The position numbers and the translations under genes were made by a program. The notes beneath the pieces were generated by a model, which worked only from the letters and a program-made list of their open reading frames with translations, had not been told where the DNA came from and ran no database searches. Source: Allomuricauda sp. (GTDB lineage: Bacteria > Bacteroidota > Bacteroidia > Flavobacteriales > Flavobacteriaceae). From it: a DNA stretch of 64,000 nt. The DNA lies in the NCBI RefSeq assembly GCF_013911645.1, contig NZ_JACESV010000001.1, positions 1,240,001 through 1,304,000 of the forward strand, read 5' to 3'. Positions within the stretch are counted from its first letter, which is position 1, and every line of letters begins with the position of its first letter. Positions 8,099-16,600 of the stretch are shown piece by piece.

Positions 8099-9365
8099 TT
8101 TTGGTCAATTTAAGGGATAGCATAAAAGTAGTTCCTTCTCCCAATTCACTTTTCACCGAAATTCTGCCACGGTGCATTTTAATGATCTTTTGCACATAGT
8201 ACAATCCCAGACCATAGCCTTTTACCTTGTGCACATCCCCGTTCTTCACCCTATAATATTTGCTGAAAATTTTTTTGATGTCCTCCTTGGCAATACCCTG
8301 GCCGTTGTCCGAAATATGAACGAGCAGCCATCCTTTTTGGGTTTGGGCGGTCAGTGTTACCTTGGGATCGTCCGAATACTTCCGTGCATTCTCCAACAAA
8401 TTACCGATTACGTTTTCCAAATGAAACTTTTCGGCCCGAATGTTATATGGGCCCTCCCCCAGTTCGTACTCGAATGCAATGGCCTCATGTTGCGCAAGTA
8501 TGGCAAAACCTTCGCAAATTCGCTTTAAATCCGGTCTAAAATCAAATGTTTGAAACCGCAACAGTTTTTTTCCCGATTCCATACTGGCCAGCTCCAACAC
8601 CTTTTCGATATGCTTTTTTAATCTATCCGACTCGGTGCGAATGAGCTGCACCACGGCTTTTTTATTGTCTGGAACATCTTTTTCCAAAATCTTGGTGGCC
8701 AATCCTATGGAAAAAACCGGGGTTTTTAGTTCATGTGTCAGGTTATTGATGAAATCGTTGGTAGTTGTATTGATGCTTCGCTGCAAGTAAAATGATCGGA
8801 GTACCCATACAACGACGATGACGATCATCAAAAGAAATAACAGCCCTGGAATGATCAACCCCCGTATTTGTCCCAAGAAATACTTGTTCAAATCTTCAAA
8901 ACCGATTTCCAGAATCACCTCCTTTTTTAAAAGTTCCGGCAAATACCCCTCAATTTCAATAGGGTAGGTCAATTTGTCCTCGGCCTTAAGGTGCGACCTG
9001 ACAGAACTTAAATAGGTTATGGAATCCCGGGAGTACAGGGTATAGGAAAAAGGCGCATCAATTCCGGAAACGTTCAACTGATACGATATATAGTCGTTTA
9101 AATAGTATTGGGATGCCTTTTCAAGGCTGTCCAGCCCTATCCTTAGCTCGGAGGTATCTTTTCGTATGGTATTGCCAAGGGTGTAGGTCAGGGAGTTTAC
9201 CTCGGCCAATTCACTGGTAATGTTCTGCCTTGCCTTATCTATTTTATCTGAAAATTGGGCCCGTGCCAAGCCGAGTCCCACGCGCAAATATTGGTACTGC
9301 ACCACCAAAAGGCCAATTACGGCAATCACAAAAACAAGTACATACAGGTTTCTCTTGGTCAGCAT
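8091..9365 (-). CDS. Membrane sensor histidine kinase
   Basis: A 424-residue inner-membrane kinase. A first transmembrane helix spans about 7-23, a periplasmic sensor of about 140 residues follows, and a second helix lies at about 170-189 (IIPGLLFLLMIVIVVVWVL). The HisKA dimerisation helix carries the phospho-accepting H211 in NLTHELKTP. The HATPase domain has the N box NLLENARKY, G1 box DNGQGI and G2 box GYGLGLYYV. No HAMP domain is evident; the second helix leads almost directly into the H box, as in many Bacteroidota kinases of this class. It is the first gene of a two-gene operon with the OmpR-type regulator. The periplasmic domain has no recognisable fold, so the signal is unknown. Confidence 0.93.
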   Translation of the reverse strand: MLTKRNLYVLVFVIAVIGLLVVQYQYLRVGLGLARAQFSDKIDKARQNITSELAEVNSLTYTLGNTIRKDTSELRIGLDSLEKASQYYLNDYISYQLNVSGIDAPFSYTLYSRDSITYLSSVRSHLKAEDKLTYPIEIEGYLPELLKKEVILEIGFEDLNKYFLGQIRGLIIPGLLFLLMIVIVVVWVLRSFYLQRSINTTTNDFINNLTHELKTPVFSIGLATKILEKDVPDNKKAVVQLIRTESDRLKKHIEKVLELASMESGKKLLRFQTFDFRPDLKRICEGFAILAQHEAIAFEYELGEGPYNIRAEKFHLENVIGNLLENARKYSDDPKVTLTAQTQKGWLLVHISDNGQGIAKEDIKKIFSKYYRVKNGDVHKVKGYGLGLYYVQKIIKMHRGRISVKSELGEGTTFMLSLKLTKNG

Positions 9366-9474
9366 ATTGCTAAATAAACAAAAAATAACCAGCTAATTAC
9401 CCAATGGTTAACCCTATTAATCTTTCATTAACCTTTTTGATCTTTTGTTAACCCCTGGACATCGGAACAAGGCT

Positions 9475-9557
9475 TATCTTAGCACTTGAGTTTAGTTAGA
9501 TAAAAAATAGTAGCGAATCTATCAGGCCGACCTTTAAAAGGGTCGGTTTTTGTTTTT
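9475..9557 (+). ncRNA. Possible short transcript ending in an intrinsic terminator
   Basis: TATCTTAG at 9475-9482 matches a -7-like box also seen before the phosphatase gene (9604-9611). About 45 bp downstream is the terminator hairpin at 9527-9557. No open frame of note lies between. If the box is real, a transcript of roughly 70 nt would result, either a small RNA or a terminated leader. The -33 element is poor: the nearest TTG (9445-9447) is 27 bp away instead of about 20. Low confidence. Confidence 0.25.
9527..9557 (+). terminator. Rho-independent terminator
   Basis: CCGACC and GGTCGG form a stem, extended by A-T pairs around an A-rich loop, and are followed on the plus strand by TTTTTGTTTTT. 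It lies between the divergent kinase and phosphatase genes, where no upstream plus-strand gene is near, which suggests a short transcript starts just before it. Confidence 0.65.
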
Positions 9558-9579
9558 ATAGTAGTCGCTCTCCCCTATT

Positions 9580-9611
9580 TTGACATTAAGTCAACATATC
9601 CATTATCTTAG
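9580..9611 (+). promoter_or_regulatory. Candidate Bacteroidota-type promoter of the phosphatase gene
   Basis: A TTG at 9580-9582 is followed after 21 bp by TATCTTAG at 9604-9611, close to the Bacteroidota consensus TTG-N19-23-TAnnTTTG. The predicted start of transcription is only about 10 bp before the ATG at 9629, giving a very short leader. One base of the -7 box departs from consensus. Confidence 0.5.
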
Positions 9612-9628
9612 CAGTCCAAATTTTAATC

Positions 9629-10372
9629 ATGTTCAGTTTTTTTCAGAAGAAAGAATTTTTGGCAGACCATTTGCATGGGTTGGTGGATATCCACAATCAC
9701 ATACTTCCAGGTATTGACGATGGGGCCAAGACGGTGGATGATTCCATGGATTTGATCAATGGCCTATCCGAATTTGGTATGACCCATTTTATTTGCACCC
9801 CCCACATCATGCACAATTTTTACGACAACACCCCTGGAACCATTAAAAAAGCCTACGACCAGCTTTCGAGGGAATTGGCCAACAAGGGGTTGTCCAACCT
9901 CAATATCAATTGTGCTGCAGAACACATGATCGACGATAATTTTGAGGGCATTTTGGAAAAAGAAGAGGTGATGCCCTTGAGCAAACAATATTTGCTGATC
10001 GAAATGTCCTACCTGCAACCTTCCTTTAATTTTGATATTGCTGTTGAAAAAATTGCAAAGCGCCAATATTTTCCAATTTTGGCACACCCGGAGCGATATA
10101 TGTATTTTCACCAGAAGTATGGGAAATATCCATCCATGAAATCCAATGGGATATTGTTCCAGCTCAACCTGCTTTCCCTTGGCCCAGAGGCTTATGGTAC
10201 AGGGGTTCAAAAAATGGCCGAAAAACTGCTTAGCGACAAGCTTATTGATTTTGTTGGAACGGATATTCACAACAGTAGACAGCTTTCCCTGTTGAAAAAC
10301 ATCAAACTTTCCAAAAAAGTGCTGAACCAATTACTTCCTGTTATGGAAAATACGATCCAGTCTTTCTATTAA
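9629..10372 (+). CDS. PHP-type tyrosine-protein phosphatase (CpsB/YwqE family)
   Basis: A 247-residue metal-dependent phosphatase of the PHP family, as used to dephosphorylate bacterial tyrosine kinases that control capsule synthesis. Near the N-terminus VDIHNHILPGIDDG gives metal ligands H22 and H24, followed by CTPHI (about 60), AEHMID, the conserved Glu of IEMSY, AHPERY (about 150) and GTDIHN (about 210). The full set of metal-binding positions is present and length matches the family (about 245-255). The natural partner is the Wzc-type kinase at 32556-34943, 22 kb away on the other strand; the two are separated by the giant-protein genes. Cytosolic. Its own promoter candidate lies just upstream. 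Confidence 0.9.
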   Translation: MFSFFQKKEFLADHLHGLVDIHNHILPGIDDGAKTVDDSMDLINGLSEFGMTHFICTPHIMHNFYDNTPGTIKKAYDQLSRELANKGLSNLNINCAAEHMIDDNFEGILEKEEVMPLSKQYLLIEMSYLQPSFNFDIAVEKIAKRQYFPILAHPERYMYFHQKYGKYPSMKSNGILFQLNLLSLGPEAYGTGVQKMAEKLLSDKLIDFVGTDIHNSRQLSLLKNIKLSKKVLNQLLPVMENTIQSFY

Positions 10373-10379
10373 TTATGAA

Positions 10380-10553
10380 ATGTACCGTAGGCCGTATTTA
10401 TTCTTATTGAGTTTGGCCATATTGCTTTACTGGTTGTCACTCCCCATAAAAAGACCGTATTTTGACAGGATTAGATCCATAGGCATACATCCACAGGGAA
10501 TTCGCAAAAATTCTTATCATTTAGTCTCAAAAAGCCAACCCTTTTTCCTGTAG
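10380..10553 (+). CDS. Possible 57-aa single-pass membrane protein
   Basis: An ATG 8 bp after the phosphatase stop opens a 57-codon frame. It starts MYRRPYLFLLSLAILLYWL: two arginines followed by one hydrophobic helix (about 6-21), an inside-positive topology. The rest is basic and polar. It may be translated from the phosphatase transcript. The 3' end overlaps the left arm of a hairpin at 10537-10577. No homologue is recalled, and a chance frame is possible. Confidence 0.3.
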   Translation: MYRRPYLFLLSLAILLYWLSLPIKRPYFDRIRSIGIHPQGIRKNSYHLVSKSQPFFL

Positions 10554-10577
10554 AAAAACTATTTTGGAAAAAGGGTT
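10537..10577. terminator. Perfect 12-bp hairpin between convergent genes
   Basis: AACCCTTTTTCC (10537-10548) and GGAAAAAGGGTT (10566-10577) form a perfect stem with a 17-nt loop. It separates the phosphatase (plus) from the giant gene (minus). On the minus strand the stem is followed by GGCTTTTTG, a short T-run; on the plus strand no T-run follows. It most likely ends the giant gene's transcript. Confidence 0.55.
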
Positions 10578-10630
10578 AGAACTAAGCTTAGTTACTGGTT
10601 TAATAAAATTCCAGTTAAAACTGGTACCGG

Positions 10631-13600
10631 TTATTTTCTTATAATCAATTGTTTGAAATAGGTCTCCCCATCATAAGTCAAGATACCAAGATGATACACC
10701 CCTGACTGTAAACTATTTACAGGCAGTTTATAATCATTCCTGCCATCCCTAAAATCTGAAGGGTTGAAGGACCTTACCAATTGTCCGGTAGCATCAAATA
10801 TTCTAATTCCTTTCAGGTCTGGGTTGACTGAATTAGTCGATAGAGTGATCTCTGTTGTCCCAGGGTTTGGGAACAATATAATTTCAAAAGGCATGACCTT
10901 ATTTTCTACTTTGAATTGTGATTCAGATTCCACTAGTGCATTATCCATATCAGAAGAACTTTGTTTACCTGTTAAACCAGAAACTATGGAAAAGTTCACG
11001 CTCAAGGGTTGGCCCATGACCCCGCTGCTCGAACTACTGCCGTTGTAGGCCGTGGCCGTAAGGGTATAGTTCCCCAACGGAAGGTCCCTCTCGTTGTAAT
11101 CGCCCGATAGGTCGCCGAACAACGCGTAGGGCGCTACGCCCTCCCGCTGGGTGGACGAAACAGGGCCCGTAAGTTCCAGAAGTACGCTGCCCGGTCCACC
11201 GAGTGTGTTCGCCCTGATGTTAAGGGACTGTCCGCCGGACGGCCCAAGGTCGATCTGCTGGCCATCCACCAAGTTGAACAGGTCCGTGTCCGTTGAGGCA
11301 TCCACCAAGGTAAGGCCCACAACGCCTTCGGTAAGGGGCCCCGATACATTTATGGCCACAAAATCCGTGTCCGTCTGACCATCGCCATCGGTCACCGTCA
11401 GCACCGCATCGTAACTGCCCGCTGCCGTATAGGTATGGACGGGGTCCGCCTCGTTGGAGGGCGCACTGCCGTCCCCAAAGTCCCACTCGTAGGAGATTAT
11501 GCCCACATCGTCCGTGGAATTGCTTCCCGTAAACTGTATTTCCAAGGGAGCGTCCCCGCTTACTTGGTCCGCTTCGGCAAAAGAAATAGGGGGATCGCTC
11601 TGCACCGTATTTGCGATTATGGTTATGGTGTCCGTGTCCGTCTGACCATCGCCATCGGTCACCGTCAGCATCGCATCATAACTGCCCGCTGCCGTATAGG
11701 TATGGACGGGGTCCGCCTCGTTGGAGGGCGCACTGCCGTCCCCGAAGTCCCACTCGTAGGAGATTATGCCTACATCGTCCGTAGAATCGCTTCCCGTGAA
11801 ATTTACGGTCAATGGAGCCTCCCCGGTCTCCACATCGGCGGTTGCCATCGCAACGGGCATCCCATCCGCCCCAGTCACCAAGGAAAAGTTCACGCTCAGG
11901 GGTTGGCCCATGACCCCGCTGCTCGAACCGCTCCCATTATAGGCCGTGGCCGTAAGGGTATAGTTCCCCAACGGAAGGTCCCTCTCGTTGTAATCGCCCG
12001 ATAGGTCGCCGAACAACGCGTAGGGCGCTACGCCCTCCCGCTGGGTGGCCGAAACAGGGCCCGTCAGTTCCAGAAGTACGCTGCCCGGTCCACCGAGTGT
12101 GTTCGCCCTGATGTTAAGGGACTGTCCGCCGGACGGCCCAAGGTCGATCTGCTGACCGTCCACCAAGTTGAACAGGTCCGTGTCCGTCGAGGCGTCCACC
12201 AAGGTAAGGCCCACAACGCCTTCGGTCAGGGGCCCCGATACATTTATGGCCACAAAATCCGTGTCCGTCTGACCATCGCCATCGGTCACCGTCAGCACCG
12301 CATCGTAACTGCCCGCTGCCGTATAGGTATGGACGGGGTCCGCCTCGTTGGAGGGCGCACTGCCGTCCCCGAAGTCCCACTCGTAGGAGATTATGCCTAC
12401 ATCGTCCGTGGAATTGCTTCCCGTAAACTGTATTTCCAAGGGAGCGTCCCCGCTTACTTGGTCCGCTTCGGCAAAAGAAATAGGGGGATCGCTCTGCACC
12501 GTATTTGCGATTATGGTTATGGTGTCCGTGTCCGTCTGACCATCGCCATCGGTCACCGTCAGCATCGCATCATAACTGCCCGCTGCCGTATAGGTATGGA
12601 CGGGGTCCGCCTCGTTGGAGGGCGCACTGCCGTCCCCGAAGTCCCACTCGTAGGAGATTATGCCTACATCGTCCGTAGAATCGCTTCCCGTGAAATTTAC
12701 GGTCAATGGAGCCTCCCCGGTCTCCACATCGGCGGTTGCCATCGCAACGGGCATCCCATCCGCCCCAGTCACCAAGGAAAAGTTCACGCTCAGGGGTTGG
12801 CCCATGACCCCGCTGCTCGAACCGCTCCCATTATAGGCCGTGGCCGTAAGGGTATAGTTCCCCAACGGAAGGTCCCTCTCGTTGTAATCGCCCGATAGGT
12901 CGCCGAACAACGCGTAGGGCGCTACGCCCTCCCGCTGGGTGGCCGAAACAGGGCCCGTAAGTTCCAGAAGTACGCTGCCCGGTCCACCGAGTGTGTTCGC
13001 ACGAATGTTGAGGGACTGTCCGCCGGACGGCCCAAGGTCGATCTGCTGACCGTCCACCAAGTTGAACAGGTCCGTGTCCATTGAGGCATCCACCAAGGTA
13101 AGGCCCACAACGCCTTCACTATCTACATCAGTTCCCATAAGTGCTATACTGGCCGTATTTGAATTACCATAGTCAATGGTTAAAGTTGCGGTTTTACCTG
13201 CTCCGGCACCATTTAACGATACGGTTATGGTATGGGTTTGACCGGGATTAAGAAGGGCATTGACAAGCGCACCAGAATCTATACTGAAATCTGAAGCGTT
13301 AGTGCCCGAAATCCCCATAGACCTAATAAATACCCCCACGTTTCCGCCCATCACGGACAGGTCTATATCTAGAGTTTGGTCGTCCTCAAAAGCAACGCTC
13401 TCGGTAAACTGTAATGTACTCGCCTGGGTTTCCGTTCCTACTGGGGCATCCACGCCCAAAAACTCCATGTTCTTTTGGTTGCCTCCGCCCCTGCTCGGGG
13501 CACCTGCCAAAATATGGATTCCTGGGCCCGAGACAATGGCCTGTGTACCATGCCTCTCGTAGTTCATATCAGGCAATCGCTTCCAAGCACCTGTGATGGG

Positions 13601-16600
13601 GTCATACTCTTCTGTGATTTTAAGGGCATCATCCGTCAATACCCCATACACCACTTCATCCTCTACCTCACCTCCGATAACTATTAACTTATCGTTGAAA
13701 TTGACCGTCGCGGCTCCTCCCCTTGGCGTTGGAATATTTTGTCCGCTGGGCAAAGTACCCCAACTTCCCGTTGCAAAATCATAAACATCGACCTCTGCGA
13801 TCGTGGGGGCCCAGACCCCTCCGGTACCGCCAGAAAGCCTTCCTCCCGCCGCATATAGCTTGTCACCAATAACCACTGCCGAAAAATGGTCCCTTGCCCT
13901 TGGAGCATCCGTTAGGGCGGTCCAAGTCCCTGTTGAGGGGTCGTATACGTCAAACCAGGGCACATACCCCCCGTCATGTCCGTCGGTGTTTCCCCCCACT
14001 ACATAAAACTTATCTTGATAAACCACCAAACCGGATGATCCACGACGTCTATTGGTCGGGATTTCGGGTCCTTGTATCCATTCTTGGCTAGCTGGGTCGA
14101 ACATCCAGATAAATTCTGCGGGGATTTCATTGGGAAATGCATTTGTTTTAAAGGAGCCAATGATCCAAATTAGGCCTTTGTATTCTGTGGCCTGGAAATG
14201 ATTGAACTCAAATGGGGCCGAGTCGGATAATGAAGTCCAAGTATCTGTTCCGTAATCATAAATATCAATAGTCTGTGCATTTTCCCGACCTCCCATGAGG
14301 TAGAATTTATCACCGGCTTGCACAAAGGAATTTTCATGTCTTGCCGTATAATTTAAATTTTCATTCTTGTCCGTCCAGAAGTACTCCCCGTCGATGGTCC
14401 ATTGAAAACTGACTATTGTAACATCCTCCGTTGTACCATCACTATCATCAACGGTTATAGTAACAGCATAGGGACTTCCCTCGACCGCATTTGCTTCTAT
14501 GGTCCCTCCTATTTGACCGTTGGTCGGTTCAATAAAGAGCCCTGGTGGAAGCCCTTCGGCGGCATAGGTCAGGTTGCCGTCCCCACCATTGGCATCAACG
14601 ATCAAGCTTCCGTTGAGCTGTTCGCCGGGGCTGCTGATTTGATTTGGGATATCAAATACATATATGGGTGTGCTATTATCGGAAACATCCAAAATCTCAA
14701 TACCATTGACCAAAGGGTTCTGGATAGCTCCATGCAAAAATTCGATATCTATTAGCCCGTCGGATACTTTGACGATATGACTTATCACACCGCCCGATGC
14801 ATGTCCAAATTTTTCCGAAAGATCAATATCTGTTATAAGGGGCAAATCAATTCCTTCTATAAGTGCATCAAAAATGCGCTCCCCAGGTTGCGATGTACCC
14901 GAGTAGCCATTACCCATGTATAGGCGTATCTCATAATTGCCGTTTTTGGGAACGGGAAAGGAGTAGGTCATGTTCGGGGCACCGCTCGCTTCATCGAAAC
15001 GTTCGGTATCGAATATGGCCAAGGGTGTGGTATCGGCATCAATACTTGGGTCCAAGTTGGTGATGGTTCCTGCATAGGTCGTATTGGTTCCCGGCTCTGC
15101 CAAAAATGGAGAGTTATTGCTTGACTGATCCGCGGCCCAGGCCATATCGCCATCAATGGATGCTATCTCCTGGCCTCCTGCATTAACCCTATAGATCACA
15201 ATACTTTCCTCTATGACCTTAACGGTAAAGAACATATCAACAAACAAGGATTCACTATCGGTTGCCCTAATGGTGATTGTGCTTTCCGCAGGTGTTGTTG
15301 GTAAAGTTATGGTCAGCATATTGCCTGTTATGCTTGCACCAATGTTGGGATCGGTATTGTTCTCAACGGAGTAGCTTAAATTTTCCACGCCTAGGTTATC
15401 ATCAAAAACGGTATCCAAATCGATGGTTTCATCGGAAGAGCCTACAATATGCTCCATATCAGCTATACCTTGCACCACGGTAGGCGAGCTTCCGGTAATA
15501 TTCAAAAAGTCCCAGCTACCTTCCAACTCAACCCCTTCGGTATTGGAAGTGCCTATAAGTCCAAGGGCCAAATCCGTTCCTTGACTTTGAATGGCTTCCA
15601 ATATGCTTCCCCCTGCGGTAAGACGACCTATCTCAACAGGGGCAGCACCATCAATTTGATATTCAAAAGTCACTTCTCCCGTTGAAGGGTTTACCACAAA
15701 ATGGAACAAAATTCCAGTTTCAGGACGATCAGGCTCTGGAATAGATGCAGTGATCGGCGAATCGGCCTCATCGTTTATTTCCTGCTGTACTAAAAGGCCA
15801 TTGGTATTGACTACAAATTTGATGTAATTGGATTGTGTCCCGTCCCCTATAAAAAATCCAAGTTCGCCATTGACTGCTTCCGTATTGCCGTACAAACGCG
15901 ATTCACCTGTAAGCCCGACCATGCCCCCTGTAACACGGAATACCCCGGTGGAAACATCGACTTGGGCACCATATTGCAGCCCCTTTTCTTGGGTATTGGA
16001 AATCCCCAATGCAGTGCCCGAGGTCATGTGCATGGTTACAATTCCCGGGGCGCCTCCCATTACATCGTTTGGATTGGGATCGTTGGGGTCATCCCTCCTA
16101 TCGGTAAAATTGAGCCAATTCCCATTTCCGGTTCCATTGTTCATGAATCCTGTGAGCCCCAAACCAAGATAACCGCCCAGCCCTTGCTGATAGTTAAAGA
16201 AATCATTGGCAACGGGCAAGGTAAAGGCATCGCTTCCGTTTGTAGTGGGGTCTCCCAACTGGAAGGGGTCATCCACATCGGGAATACCGTCAAAATCGTC
16301 ATCGGGGTCGTTCAAATCGGAAACCAATGTACCCCCTTGCAGACTATCGAAGTCCGAAGGTTGTGATCCCCCGTTACAGATATCGGTACCGTTATCGATT
16401 TCATCCTGATTGGTATAGCCGTCAAAATCATTGTCGGCCAATGGGTCATACCCAGGATTTCCAGGCAGTATGCATTCCACAAAATCCAAGGGCTCAAACA
16501 CTTGAATGTTACCGCTTAAATCACCTGTCCAAATGGTTCCGGGAAAAATTTCATCATCGTCAGTAGTTGCAATGGCCAAAACATAGCCTTTTGTTCCCGA

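Noticed and set aside
9764-10330. 188-codon minus-strand frame
   Set aside because: Antisense to the PHP phosphatase; no family features.
11435-12898. Two identical 189-codon plus-strand frames (11435-12004 and 12329-12898)
   Set aside because: They are antisense shadows of the 894-bp repeat; their identity only reflects the repeat, and their products are low-complexity.
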